A DNA stretch of 64,000 bases from Eulemur rufifrons (Eukaryota > Chordata > Mammalia > Primates > Lemuridae): NCBI RefSeq assembly GCF_041146395.1, contig NC_090989.1, positions 245,634,843-245,698,842 on the forward strand. The letters run 5' to 3'. A program made the position numbers and the translations under genes. The notes beneath the pieces are model-generated. The model was not told the DNA's origin. It was given only the letters and a program-made list of their open reading frames with translations, and did no database searches. Shown piece after piece: positions 47,440 through 59,832 of this stretch. Each line of letters begins with the position of its first letter. Within the stretch, counting starts at the first letter, position 1.

Positions 47440-47925
47440 GTCATGTCTTTTTTTTGTTTTTTATGTCAGCATATTACAGGGGTACAAATATTTAGGTTAT
47501 GTATATTGCCTTGCCCCACCCAAGTTAGCTTCAAGTGTGTCTATCCCCCAGACAGTGCACACCACACCCATTAGGTGTATATACACCCACCACTTTCTTG
47601 CCCCCTCCCATCTGCCCAACACCTGATGAATGTTATTACTAATACGTGCACTTAAGTGTTGATCAGTTAATACCAATTTGATAGTGAATACATATGGTGC
47701 TTGTTTTTCCATTCTTGTGATACTACACTTACTAGAATGGGCTGCAGCTCTGTCCAGGATAATACAAAAGGTGCTATATCATCATTGTTTTTTGTGGCTG
47801 AATAGAACTCCATGGTACACATCTCCCACATTTTATTAATCCACTCATGAATTGATGGGCACTTGGGCTGTTTCCACATCTTTGCAATTGTCAACTGTGC
47901 TGCTATAAAACGTGTCTTTTTATTT
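47440..47925 (-). mobile_element. LINE L1 3' end, strepsirrhine lineage
   Basis: Antisense: 'catattacaggggtacaaat', 'gttgatcagttaataccaat', 'aatgggctgcagctctgtcc' and 'tgatgggcacttgggctgtt'. This L1 3' region is the form that I associate with lemur genomes. It begins with a T-rich tail. Near 47440 and 47915 the motif GTCTTTTT occurs on both sides, but part of it belongs to the L1 itself. Confidence 0.88.
47680..47900 (-). pseudogene. L1 ORF2 C-terminal remnant
   Basis: Minus-strand translation contains TIAKMWKQPKCPSIHEWINK and EFYSATKNN, the conserved C-terminal end of L1 ORF2p. The endonuclease and reverse transcriptase domains are missing through 5' truncation, so no functional protein could be made. 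Part of the element at 47440-47925. Confidence 0.85.
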
Positions 47926-48154
47926 ACTATTGCATCCTTTGCTCTCAACAGACCCCCTGGCAAATGTTAGCATTTTTAAAAGTGTTCACAGAATAAATAC
48001 ATAGGAAAGTTGAATGAATAAATAAGGCTGGATCTGATGATATACTCACAACTTTCCTAAGAAGATTTCTGAACAGAGGAAGGAAACTATCATTTGAGAA
48101 TTGGGCCCGCCAAAAATGAATGAAGTACATACTATAGGGAAAATAAAAATGGGC

Positions 48155-48310
48155 TCAGAGTTGTGAAGTCACAGTTTGAGGCTTAATTCTGCCAATAACT
48201 AACTGGTTGAATGACTTATTTTTTTACCAACAAGTCGATCCACCTCTAGTGAGCTTGTTTCCCTATGTGCAGAATTAGTGGATGGTTTCAAAGGTATGTC
48301 TCAATTCCAG
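48155..48310 (+). mobile_element. MIR-like SINE
   Basis: 'gaagtcacagtttgaggctt', 'aattctgccaataactaact' and 'gagcttgtttccctatgtgc' resemble a diverged sense MIR. Confidence 0.55.
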
Positions 48311-48814
48311 GTGCTATGTAGTCAAGTCACCATAGCTCAAAAGAGTTTTCTCAAACCTTTCTTTTCCTCTTCTTTTGTATGCATGTGTTCAATGATTGTT
48401 ATTTGGGGTTAAAGCTTCAGTCAAACAATGCCATTATCGGTAGAAAAGATGTTAAATATCTGGCTCACCCAAAGAATATTTAAAGTTCTGTGGATTCTGC
48501 TGTTGGGGATATAAAACAGAGCAGCCCCTTTGAAAAACAGCTTGGCCTTCCTCAAAAAGGTGAACACAGAATTACCACATGACCCAGCATTCCACTCCTA
48601 TGTATATATTCAAAAGAATTGTTTTCAAACAAAAATGTATACATTAATGTTCAGAATAGCATTATTCAAAATTTCAAAAAGATGGAAACAGGTCAACTGA
48701 TGAATGGATAAACAAAATCTGGTTATATCCATACAAGAGAATATTATTCAGTTACAAAAAGGAATCAAGTACTGATAATATTTAATACATGCTACAAAAT
48801 AGATGAACCTCAAA

Positions 48815-49555
48815 ACATTTTAATTGACATAAAATTATATATATTTATCATGCACAACATGATGTTTTAAAATATATATGCATTGTAAAGGGCTTAATCT
48901 AGCTAATTAACATATGCATTACCTCACAAAGTTACCATTTTTTTGTTGAGAACACTTAAAATCTACTCTAAGAATTTTTCAAGAATCCAATATATTATTA
49001 TTAACTGTAGTCACTATGTTGTACAATAGATTTCTTGAACTTATGCCTCCTGTCTAACTGGAATTTTGTGTCCTTTCACCAGGTTCTCCCCAACACCTAC
49101 CACCACCACCACCCCAGCCCCTGGTAACCATGAGATCAACTTTTTTAGAATCCACATATGAGTGAGATCATGCAGTATTTGTCTTTCTGTGCCTGGCTTA
49201 TTTCACTTAGCATAATGCCCTCAAGCTTCATCCATGTTGTTGCAAATGACAGGATTTCTTTATTTTTCATGGTTAAATAGTAGTCCACTGTGTATACCAA
49301 ACTTTCTTTATCCATTGATGGACACTTATGTTGATTCCATATCTTGGCTATTGTGAATAATGTTTCAATGAATGTGGAAGTGTAGATATCTATTTGGCAT
49401 ACTGATTTCATCTCCTTTAAATACATATCCAGCAGTGGGATTTCGGTATCATATTGCAGTTCTATTTTAAATTTTTTGAGGAACCTCCATACTGTTTTCA
49501 ATAATGGCTGTAATAATTTACATTCCCACCAACAGGGTACAAGAGTTCCAGAAAG
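48815..49555 (-). mobile_element. LINE L1 3' end inserted head-on in an older L1
   Basis: Antisense L1MA/L1PB-like 3' UTR ('catgcacaacatgatgtttt', 'agctaattaacatatgcatt') leads into the ORF2 end ('tccattgatggacacttatg', 'cccaccaacagggtacaaga'). 5'-truncated. Confidence 0.88.
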
Positions 49556-49597
49556 CAGATTAGGGGTTGCCAGAGTCTTGAGTAAAGGATAAAACAA
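49145..49597 (-). pseudogene. L1 ORF2 C-terminal fragment, 150-codon open frame
   Basis: Unbroken minus-strand frame. It includes [34 protein letters not shown] and YLTMKNKEILSFATTWMKLE, all diagnostic of the L1 ORF2p C-terminus (after the reverse transcriptase). Its first 20 or so codons run into the host L1 and are not L1 protein. It is the longest open frame in the window. The catalytic domains are absent, so it is a relic. Confidence 0.9.
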
Positions 49598-49765
49598 AGA
49601 ATGACTGTTTTAATGAATATGGGATTTCCTTTTGGGGAGATGAAGATGTTTTAAAAGTAAATAGAGGTGATGGTTGTACAACATTGTAAATCACTAAGTG
49701 CCACTGAATTGTATACCTTAAAATGGCTAATTTTATTTTATGTGAATTTTACTTCAATTTTTAAA

Positions 49766-50145
49766 ATTCATTAGAAGATAAGATGATTTTTCTTTAAAAG
49801 TAAAAATCCTACAGGTTCTATTATCAAAAAATAATAAATAGCAATCTTTATTAAAAATAGTCTCTCAGTGTGAAATAAAGGCTTTTTATAAATCTATGAA
49901 AATTGGTGGTAAGGATTTTAGGCAATGATGAGCAATCTTCCACCCACACCAGCAGTCTGCTGAGCTTTAAGATGAAGCCCTTGATATCATTTCAGCCACT
50001 CAAATCTAAAAATACTTGTCTACTACTAATAAATCCTGTCACGTACTCACACGCATGAATTTACAAAACCTTTCATGAGCTGAGTAATTCCAGCCAACTC
50101 TCATCCATGAATTACAAATGCTGTGTTCTATGAATATGAGTAACG
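49766..50145. other. Unassigned sequence
   Basis: No gene or repeat recognised. Confidence 0.35.
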
Positions 50146-50149
50146 TTGA

Positions 50150-50612
50150 TAATAAGCCAGTCACAAAAGGACAAATATTGCATGATCCTACTTATATGAG
50201 GTATCTAAAATAGTCAAACTCAGAGATGCAGGCAGTAGAAGGGTGTTGCCAGGGTATGGGGGGAGGAAGGAGTGGGGAGTCATTGTTCAATTGGTATAAA
50301 GTTTCAGTTATGCAAAATATGTAAGTTCTAGAGATCTGCTGTACAACATCATGCCTGTAGTTAACAATACGGTATTGTGCACTTCAAAAATGTGTTATGT
50401 GGGTAGATCTCATACCAAGCGTTCTTATCACAAAAACGGGAAAGGGTGGATATAAGGATACTTTGGGAGGTGATGTGTATGTTTATTACCTTGATTGCAG
50501 TAAAGGTTTCACAGATGTATGTATATGTCCAAACTCACCAAATTATATACATATACATGTTCACTTTTTGTATATCAATACCACAATAAAGCTGTTTTTT
50601 AAAAAAAAAAGT
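50150..50612 (+). mobile_element. LINE L1 3' UTR fragment (L1M type)
   Basis: 'ggacaaatattgcatgatcc', 'gtacaacatcatgcctgtag', 'tcacaaaaacgggaaagggt' and 'ccacaataaagctgtttttt' with an A-tail follow the L1 3' UTR. Confidence 0.85.
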
Positions 50613-51535
50613 TAAAAATGATCCAAGAAACCCATGACTCCTTTCAAAACTTCAAATTGATTCCCTATTTCTCTAGTTGGACCCACAAGAGGTCTGTATG
50701 CCAAGTTCTAAAGACGCACATGTAGTTTAAAAGCTCTAATTTTAGAAAAGTCATGTTTCTGACTCTGAAAAGAGTTTTGCTTAAAAATAGCAGCAAACAC
50801 AGAACTGTTCCGATTTTCCTTCCCTTTGACATTGCCACAAAATTCTCCCAGGACCAGAGCTGCCATGACTTCCACATACCAGGAAACTACACAGGTGTGA
50901 AGAGACAGCATCCGTGCACAGGCTCACTACCAGTGTCCCCCACATCTGCCCACGCTCTTTAAGGCCAGTCTCAAGGACAAGCTTCACACTTTACAGAAAC
51001 TGAAATCAAGATCCTCTTTTGAACTTGTTTTCGAAATGCTCAGTAAAATGGCCCATTTGAAGCTTGAGGATGTGTCTTGGGAAACAACACTGATGTTTTG
51101 CCACATGACACATAATGTCACAATGTGGTGCTTAGTGGATCAGTTCACTGATGCACCAAATAAAGAATAGCAATATATTATGCTCGATATTTTTCCTTTT
51201 GCTCTTCTCATTTGCTTTCTTTTTTTAATTAAAAAAACAATTCAGGTTCATGTCAAAAAATTTGGAGAAAACAGAAAGGTAGTAAAAAGAAAAATTGTCA
51301 AGTGTCTTGCAATCCAAAATAAATCACTACTGTATTAACATTTTATCCACTAATTTCTCATCTATGTCTACTGATTTAGTGAAGTTTTGATATACATTTT
51401 TCATTCTACTTTCTTTCTCTGCTATTGAAGTCTTAGATAATAAATCAGAAGTGTTTTCATTATCAGACACTGGAGTTTATGTCAAATGTTCAAAAAAAAA
51501 ATTTGGAATAGTGCAGCCCATTTAGAGAAAAACAA
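50613..51535. other. Unassigned sequence
   Basis: No gene or nameable repeat. The 62-72 codon frames at 50665-50987 overlap on both strands and lack motifs. Confidence 0.35.
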
Positions 51536-51539
51536 CCCT

Positions 51540-51845
51540 ATTTTATAAGCACCTCTTTGCAAGTCCCAATGTATATGTCACCTCCATAGGGAAACCTTTC
51601 TGATTTTCCAGATGAGGTTAGGTCTCCACTTCATGCTCTTGCAGTAGCTCCCTGTGCTTTTCCTTCATCGTACCTACCACAGTTTTCCACGCGGATCATT
51701 ATCTGCTACTTTCCCCAACTAGAACATGGACTCTCCAGAAGGAAATCACCAAGTCTGTCTTATTCTCTACTATTCTCCAATAATTAGGTTTTATTATGTA
51801 AAAGATACTTAACCAATAGTTACTGGATAAATGAATGAAGGAATG
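51540..51845 (+). mobile_element. LINE L2 3' end
   Basis: 'gtcacctccatagggaaacc', 'tttctgattttccagatgag', 'cttcatcgtacctaccacag', 'ccccaactagaacatggact' and a 'tggataaatgaatgaag' end follow the L2 3' part in sense orientation. Confidence 0.8.
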
Positions 51846-52039
51846 AAACAAAGAACAAACCCTCTCGGGGTGCAACATCAGACCATGGAAACTAGTGTGG
51901 CAACACAATCACATGAATAAGAGCTGAGTTTATACTGTGAGGAGTTATCTCTTTAGTCCTCCTCAGATATCAGGACCCTGAGGCAAGACCCCTGTTTAGT
52001 GCAGAGACTCAGCTAAGGGAACTTACCTGTTGTGATACA

Positions 52040-52960
52040 CGAAACAATGGAACTTCTACTTCTGGACAAGATAAAGAGACTGGGTTTATCCTTCCACTTG
52101 AAACAACTGAAAAAAAAAATAAAAAACAGAGAAAATATGTCTTTCAGACATTGAACATTAGGCAGCACAAGACAGTGATCCCTGGGATGAAGAAACAAAC
52201 AAGATGAGCCGTACCAGTGTTGCACTGTATTACCTGGAGCGCTTTCAGGCTGCGAGTACAGGAAGGGGAAACCCAGGCACAGGGCAGTACTGATGTTTCT
52301 TCCTGAGTTGAGATGGAGCTGGTTTTCTGGAGAGGCCAAGACAGTGAGTGTCCACAGGGCAGAGTACCAGAAAAGAGAGTCTGCACAGAGAGAGAGAACC
52401 CCAGAGATTCACACAGGGTCCCCCTTGAGTCTTCAGTTGAGTCCATCAAAGTGAAGAAACTACCTGAGACTAGGGAAAGAACCACCTAAAAGGATCAGAA
52501 CAATCTGTGGTGCTCACACAAGACTAGCAATCATTCCTGTTCTCACTGGTCAAAGAGGAAAAGCCTCATCATTCACAGGCATTGGGTGGCATATTCAGAA
52601 GAGCTGTGCCTCCATGGTGGGGAGAAATAGACTTAGTCTAAAGATGACTCTGGTTCTACCATACTCAGAAGGAGTGAATGATTTCCAAGTAACTGTGTGT
52701 GTGTACAATAGCAAATCTCAATCACATTTACAGGAACACAAAAATACCCAGCACCCAAAAAGGTAAAATTCACAGTGTCTGGCACCCATTCAAAAATGAT
52801 TAGGCATGTAAAGAAACAGGAACATATGACTTACAATGAGGAGAAAGAGCAATGGGAGAGATAGCATCTGAGGGAGAGAACAAAATGAAATCCAGGTGGA
52901 GCATCTAACGCTGTCATTAGAGAGAAAGTATGGTATACACAACTAGAAGAAACACTCAGA
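52040..52960 (+). mobile_element. Ancient L1 5' region (L1M/HAL1-like)
   Basis: 'cttctacttctggacaagat', 'agacagtgatccctgggatg', 'aaaaatgattaggcatgtaa' and 'agaaacaggaacatatgact' follow the 5' UTR/early region of old L1 elements as I recall them. It is heavily diverged, and open frames on the opposite strand are incidental. Confidence 0.55.
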
Positions 52961-54488
52961 ACTATAATACAAACTATCTCCACCATTTACTAGTTAAATT
53001 TGACTCAAAAACCTACTTTAATAACACTGTTTCTCTCCTGTTCATTAGTGCTTTTACAAGGACTGAGAGAATTGAGATGGGTTATACACAGGGAACTGCT
53101 TAAACAAAGGCAGCCCCAGATTTTCTATTTTGGATGGTCAAGCCTTCTGCACCCCTAAAACACTTCCATAAACTCAAGAATGCAAGAACTGATAACTCCC
53201 ACCACTCTAAGAAAAGAGACTGATATTTAGAAAGGATTGCTACAGCCCAATCGGTGTTTGTCTCTGAAGCTGCCACCCATCTGTCCTGAACTTTGGACTA
53301 TTTTTTCTTTGCTAGCAGTTTTCATAACATGATTCAAAGAGGATGGATTTTTCATCAATTAAGTGACATATCACATTGCCCTAACATGTCATAAATTTCA
53401 TGGATTTCTCAATATCTTGTCATGATGAGCCCAAATTTAGCAATATTATCAGACTGTGGCTCTACATATCAAGATACTTAATGTTTGTGCCAATAACTAA
53501 AATTTATCGTTTCTTGAATTTAATGGACTCAGTGCCACTGGCTCCTTCAAATTGTTTCAGCAGGGGCTAAACTTTTTGAAGTCAATAAACCATTTGCTGT
53601 CTCTAACATGAACTATTCCCTCTTAGGTTGCTTTCATGGCCGAAATATTGCTTCTCACCCCCAGCAACTTGCTATTTTAAAAAGGAACATTCTTAGGATT
53701 TTACTCACTGAGCCATAAGGAAGTCTCTGAAATGGTCCTTGGTGTGATAAATGAATTATTAAAAACCATGAGTCCTAAAAAAAGGGTACAAGGACCAAAA
53801 ATACTCTTTGGCTAAATGAAAGATGTCACATAAACATACAGTACCTATTAAAGTACTGCTCTTTTGGGGGAGGGAGGTACAGACAGACCAGGGATTTGGT
53901 AAAAAGGAAATGATGCTTTTGATGCCTTAGCTGCCATCCAGCCCAGTGGAAAAGTCATTAAAATCATAGGTGGCACCAGCAGAGTAGAAGGCAATGTGAA
54001 GGAGGGGAAGAATGAAGAAATGTTGAACTGAAAGGGCAGATCAGTGAAGAAATAAGCAAACCGAAGGTATAAGGAGTTATGGGAAAAGCACTTGCACCGA
54101 TTCAAAATTACAGCATCAGTAAGAGAGAAGAAAGGAACAAATTAATGGGTTAGGCAGAGCTATCTTTTGTGTGGCTCTGAAAACCCACACCACCAATAAA
54201 GTCAATTAAGAGGACAGGGACCATAGCTTCTGCTATGGTCCTGACAGATACCTTGAGAGAAAGAGAGTAGTCTGGGGCCATCATTCTGACAACCTGTGAG
54301 TTAGAAAATACCTAATTAGGAAAGCCATAAAATGGCTGAAGGCCATAAAAAAAGCAATTAAAGAACAAATATGGATTTTTAGCAGAGGCATGGTAAAGAC
54401 AAAAACAAATCGGACAAAACAAAAACAAAACCTGTTAGATCACAAAGGAACAAAGAAACCAGAACTCATGCATGAGTACGCACATGTA
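52961..54488. other. Unassigned sequence
   Basis: No gene or confident repeat recognised over 1.5 kb. Confidence 0.35.
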
Positions 54489-54524
54489 TACACACACACA
54501 CACACACACACACGTGCACACACC
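54489..54524. repeat. (CA)n microsatellite
   Basis: About twelve CA units, then CGTGCACACA. Confidence 0.95.
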
Positions 54525-54844
54525 CCCCTCACTATTCTAGGGAAGATAGTCCTCAAATGCAAGACATATCAGCTAATAAAATTGGCATTTCATATAGGAT
54601 TTTCTAAAATCTTTTGTGGAACAAAAAAAGTAGCTGGAGTCAAAGAGTTCTTATTTTGAATGTCATATGTGCCAATGGGCTTGTACACCAGGAAATAATG
54701 AAGTTATATGGCCCCTTCCTCTGACACATACATGGAAGAATATATAGAGGTCACAACTCAATGCAGTCAGGAGAGGGAAAAAAAGGTAGTAAAATTAGGA
54801 AACAAAACAAAATGCTTTCTTGTCTAGCTCTTTCCCAGACTGAT

Positions 54845-54960
54845 AGCTTCAGACAGTAGAGACTATATTTGTTTTGCCAACCACTGACTGACTATATAGT
54901 GCCAAGTACAATGCATGGTATATAGTAGAAATTTAATAAGTATTTATTAAATAAATTTAA
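54845..54960 (+). mobile_element. LINE L2 3' end fragment
   Basis: 'gtagagactatatttgtttt', 'gccaagtacaatgcatggta' and 'tatagtagaaatttaataag' with an ATTTATTAAATAAAT end match L2. Confidence 0.7.
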
Positions 54961-55029
54961 AAGGATGTAATGCTATAGAGAAACAGAAAAACATAACAAA
55001 AGCCTACATCCTCAAGGTAGAAATAAAAT

Positions 55030-55425
55030 TAGTTTAGCTCTGAGAAACAGAAATCCAAAATACAGGTGGCTTAAACAAGACAGAAGTTAATTTTCTCATT
55101 TGCATTAAAAAGTCTGAAGGTAGGCAATGCTGGGGCTGGTTTTGTGATTCCACAAAGTGATCAGGGACTACTCTGACACTCTCTTCAGCTATTCTTTGTC
55201 TGGCCCTCATCCCCAGGTCCAAAATAACTGTGAGCTCCAGCCACCACCTCTTCACTCCAGGCAGAGGAAGGAGAATAGAAGTAAAGGACAAGAAGGGCAC
55301 ATCACCTTTATTTGATGCCCCACACAATACTTTTAGTTACACTATTTAGTAAAAACTTGGTCATATGGTCATGCTTAACTGCAAAGGGAGGCTGGGACAT
55401 TTACTAGCTGGAAAGCAATGTTTCT
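55030..55425 (+). repeat. Ancient interspersed repeat, same family as 31035-31430
   Basis: 'tacaggtggcttaaacaaga', 'aaaaagtctgaaggtaggca', 'gagctccagccaccacctct', 'acaagaagggcacatcacct' and 'tgcaaagggaggctgggaca' follow a mammalian repeat that I recognise without a sure name. It is the better preserved of the copies here. Confidence 0.6.
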
Positions 55426-55925
55426 AGTGTAAAATCTATAAACTTTCATTAAGAAAAGATGGATAATAGATACTGGGCAGTTTCTGCCATAATTTAAGTA
55501 TCAATTAAAATCTTCTCTAGAATGTAGGGAGAGAAGACAGTAATTATTTGACATTGAGACCATTTTCCATTTTGTTCAATATTTTTTAGAAGGATAAGCA
55601 AATTCTGTTGAAAATCTTCAGAATTGTAAAATAATTAACCCATTGGCATACCTCTCAGCTAAGAAAAGATGGAAGAAAAGGAATAGATTTTTTTTTCCTT
55701 TGTTCCATTAAAAAAAAAAAAATTCTGAGCAAGGACTTCTTGAGCTCAGGGAGTTGGCCATCTCCATGGTTCTGTTTCCCAACAATTTTATCTGTCTGGA
55801 GGCTGTGACTGAATTATTCTATACCCCCACAAGCCTTTGACAATTCACCACCACCACCTGCACCCTCCAAATAACTCCATCTTCCCTTAACTTCTGCCCA
55901 CAGCCCAAGATGTTTTCCTACTTGG

Positions 55926-55965
55926 TTTTTTTTTTTTTTTTTTGTGGGGGGGGGGGTGAGGGGGG
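55926..55965. repeat. T18 run followed by G11 and G6 runs
   Basis: T18 at 55926-55943, then GTG11TGAG6. It is a strand-asymmetric homopolymer junction. Confidence 0.92.
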
Positions 55966-57728
55966 AGATACTTTCAGCCCACAATAAGATGAGAGACCTT
56001 GAATGCCATATTTACTTTTAACTACTAAAGGACCAATCCAATTATTGTGGTGAAAAACTAAACTAGAAAGGAAATCATGATAAAAACAGATTTCAACTGC
56101 TGTTTGTTTATTCATTTTTCCATGCAGGATATTGGCCAATGGTATCAAATTAAACATTTCTTAGAACTGCAAAAAAAAAAAACATTGAGGCCATACCTTG
56201 AGTCTGAAAGATTTAGTTAATATCTGAGGGCTATTTGAAATGTGAACTCATGAATCAAAGTGAAGTGAAAGGATTTAAAAAAAACAAAAGCTGATCAGAG
56301 TGAGACATTATCTTTGAGTCTTTGCCTGGTAACAGGGAGAGGAAGATAAAGTTTCTCAAACTCCTCCTCTTCCTCAGCCTAGTTATAAGGGGAAAACAGA
56401 AATCCTAAGTCACTTAGGATAAAACAATCACATTTCTATTTTCTATTTTTTCTGCTGTAAATATTGTAAAACCACAAGATATTTACAAAACTCCCTACTC
56501 AGATTAAAGATCAAAAGTTGATACCCTACAGACCGGGGTGTCTCAGATGGGATGCCAGGAACAATGTACTTCTGGATTTTGGAATACATAAACCGAGAGG
56601 GTTAGGATGGAAAAAAAAGTCTTAAGGAGTCAATGCAAATAAGTCCCATTGAGGGATAATATTCAATATACTTAGCAAATGGTATTGCAGAGATATAACA
56701 CTGACCCATCAGAAACAGCACTTGCCAGGAAACTAGCTCGGGAACATAGAGGCTCTTTGCTAAGCCATGCATTAACTCTTTGGTTTCTGGATTATGAGGA
56801 GGGTGGCAGAACAGTAGAGAGACTCAAGTCATCAGACATTTAATGACCAGTAATTTAACAAGGTGTATGACCATCCTGGGGCATACCAATAGCATGTCAG
56901 CCTCAGTCTCACCCTTGTGAGCACTAATGAAGGTAGGCCCATGCTTATGCCCCTTGCTTTCCAATATCATCCAATTTCAGAGGGTCATTTAGCTCTTGCC
57001 ACTTTGTGAGAATGGCCATCCAATCCTGGAGAGAGCATTCAGGAGGACACAAATCCTACCTCTTTTTAGACCATTAACCATAGTTACACTATAAACACCA
57101 GGTAGGGAACAGGAGTTTTAATTTAGCCTTTGGTATTCCCATATTCACTCAGGACTAAATGGAAATATAATGCAATAGGATTTGAAAGGAAACTCCGAAA
57201 ATTGATATGTCTACTATTACTTTAACCATGTCCTTCTCTGACTACACCTTGGTCTCTTCCAGACAGGTAAATTAGATTGGACTATGTTCTATGTCTTCAT
57301 GCTGCACATTTAAATAAAGTGTCACTTTAATTCTCACTTGAGAATCTGTGTAAGATTATAAAAGTATTAAGAGGGAAAAACACTTAAAAAAGACATGCTC
57401 ATTGTTGACACCAATCACAACGACTGGAATATAGTGGCTTGTTTAATTACTAACAGGAAAAAAAGCAGATTCTCTTTAATGGTCTTCTATGTTTGATGTT
57501 TTCCAATACACAGCAAATCCTTCGCTTATTTTTTCTCGTGGACTTTCACTTTTAATAAAGTCTTCTTATGTGAAGATTTTGAAAAAGCAGAACAGCTGAA
57601 GAACTTTAGTTTTACTTCCTGTTCTATTATTAATGGATCTATGATTAAGCCCCGGTTTGCTCTTCCATTCCTCATGTTACCCCCTTTTTTTTGTCTGAAA
57701 TGTCTCTTTCATCTGAATGAGTTCCCTT
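55966..57728. other. Unassigned sequence
   Basis: About 1.8 kb with no gene or repeat that I can name. Confidence 0.35.
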
Positions 57729-57729
57729 T

Positions 57730-58936
57730 TAATCATCTTTTTAAATTGATGTAAAATTTACATTATGTAAAATTCACCAGTTTAAAGTATACAATTCAGG
57801 AAATATTTTAAAAAGTCAAATATACAGAGATAGAGAATAAAACTCTAATTAAGGGGGTGGGAGAGGATATAGGGAGATGTAGGTCAAAAGATACAAAGTA
57901 GCAAATGTGTAGGATGAACAAGTCTAGAGATCTAATGTACAAGATGAGGATTACAGTTAATAAAATTGTATTGCATTCAAGACTTGCTAAATAAATAGAT
58001 TTTATCTGCTCTTGCAATAAAATATTGAGAAACTGTGAGATGATGAATATGTTAATTTGCTTCACTACATTAACCATTTGACTATCTATTATATATGTAT
58101 CCCTTACCATCATGTTGTATACCATAAGTATGCACAGTAAAATTTATTTTTAAAGGTGTCAATGGCATTTAGTGCATTTACTATGTAGTGCAACCATCAC
58201 CTCTATCTAATTTCAAAACATTTTCATAACAACAAAAAGAGATCCTGTACCCATTAAGTACTCACTTTCCATTTTCCCCTCCCTTCCAGCCCCTAGAAAC
58301 CACTAATCCACTTTCTGCTTCTATGAATTTGCCTATTCTGGACATTTCACACAAATGGAATCATTCAAGATGTGACTTTTTGTATCTGGCTTCTTTTACT
58401 TAAGACAATGTTTCCAAGGTACAACTATTAGCAGTACCTTTTTATGGCTGAATAATAACATTCTGTGAATCCATTCATCAGTTGCTGGACATTTGGGTTG
58501 TTTTTGCATATTATGAATACTGCTATCATGAACATTCATGTAAATGGTTTTGTTTGAACACCTGTTTTTGATTCTCTTATATATACCTAGAAGTAGAACT
58601 ACTGAGTCATATGATAATTCTATGTTTTAATTTTTGAGGAATTGAAAAACTTTTTCTACAGCTTCTGTGCCATCTTACATTTCCATCAGTAACATACAAA
58701 GTTTTCAATTTTTCAGTATCCTCACTAATACTTATTTCCCATTTTTTCTACTGTAGCCATCCTAGTAGGTATGAAATGGTATCTCATTGTGGATTGATTT
58801 GCATTTCCATAATGACTAATTATGTTGACTATCTTTGTATGTGTTTATTGGTCATTAGTATATCTTCTTTGGAGAAATGTTTATTCAAGTCCTTTGCCCA
58901 TTTTTTAATTTGGATGTTTGCCTTTTTGTTGTTGAG
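57730..58936 (-). mobile_element. Old LINE L1 (L1M type) split by a sense L1
   Basis: Antisense L1 3' end 'ttaaattgatgtaaaattta'/'gtttaaagtatacaattcag' stops near 57800 and continues at 58157 with 'gtgcaaccatcacctctatc', 'gaatttgcctattctggaca', 'gttgctggacatttgggttg' and 'tgaaatggtatctcattgtg'. Dead ORF2 is included. Confidence 0.88.
57803..58156 (+). mobile_element. LINE L1 3' UTR inserted in antisense L1
   Basis: 'aagtctagagatctaatgta', 'gatgaatatgttaatttgct' and 'accatcatgttgtataccat' plus an A/T-rich tail are L1 3' UTR in sense orientation, inside a collinear antisense L1. Confidence 0.85.
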
Positions 58937-59175
58937 TTGTACTTTCCAATCATTTTAAGCCAAAATGTTTGACATTGACTTTTCAAACAAATGACAGATT
59001 TGCAAAAAGAACTATACAAAATAAATAAATCAAACCTAGACCACTTGCTACACAGACTAAACAAACACACACTTTATTTTTAGATTTTTGAATTTCAATA
59101 TTCCAAGCAAGAACAGAAAGGTAAGATATTTCTAGGGAAAATAATTTTTTTTCCAAATTGACAGAAAGGAAAACA
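58937..59175. other. Unassigned sequence
   Basis: Possibly more old L1 debris. Nothing diagnostic seen. Confidence 0.3.
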
Positions 59176-59179
59176 ATTT

Positions 59180-59260
59180 ATTCATGCATATATTTACTCA
59201 ACAAATATTTATTGATTTTTCTGCTAGGCATCAGGTTAATTGACACCATTGGTGGAAGAG
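59180..59260 (-). mobile_element. LINE L2 3' end fragment
   Basis: 'tactcaacaaatatttattg' then 'ctgctaggcatcaggttaat' is the antisense L2 terminus. Confidence 0.7.
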
Positions 59261-59830
59261 TCTGAGGCCTCATACTGTCCATCCATACAGGAATATGTAT
59301 TACAGAGGAAATTTTTATGTGGAAAATACGTAGAGTGTGAGGAAAAGTAATTGTAGAAAAACTTAGTTCACTTTACTCAGGTTTAAGAGAAAATAAAATT
59401 CCCAAACAGCCTAAAGATAGATAACTTGTCTTTTATCTTCCCTTTCAAAAAATACTACGTTAAAGAAGAACAATCTCTCCCACACGACACACAGGGATAT
59501 AGTACCCAAACTTGTCCATACAATGCCTGTGAATAAGTGGGTATTAATAAGGAGGTAGCAAATGTGTATTGTCTCTTTAAATTGTCAAGGATAGCACAAG
59601 GAGGAGTTTTCAGAAACTTGGAATATCAAGGAAATCTTGAGTTTCAGATGAAAAAACATGATTCCAAGTTTGGATGAAAGCTTAAGGAAGAAATCCGTAA
59701 AACAAAGAATACATTTCCAATGGGTGAAAACTGTATTCTAATTCCCAATGCCTGCATCTTTGGAAAGTTGACACATTCAACTCCTGGAGTACACCAATGT
59801 TTGGAACTTGATAAACGAGATGTAGAATAT
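59261..59830. other. Unassigned sequence
   Basis: No gene or repeat recognised. Confidence 0.35.
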
Positions 59831-59832
59831 AA

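Larger units (their letters stand above)
48490..49765 (+). mobile_element. Old LINE L1 (L1M type) split by an antisense L1
   Basis: The ORF2 end ('ccacatgacccagcattcca', 'tggttatatccatacaagag') stops near 48815. The 3' UTR resumes at about 49555 ('agattaggggttgccagagt', 'tggttgtacaacattgtaaa', 'ccactgaattgtatacctta'). It is collinear across the inserted minus-strand L1. Confidence 0.85.

Noticed and set aside
49145..49597. 150-codon minus-strand frame as a host gene
   Set aside because: Its residues are the L1 ORF2p C-terminus within an antisense L1 insertion. It is annotated as a pseudogene fragment.
52013..52485. Overlapping 108- and 113-codon minus-strand frames
   Set aside because: They lie antisense to an ancient L1 5' region and overlap each other in different frames. 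No domain.
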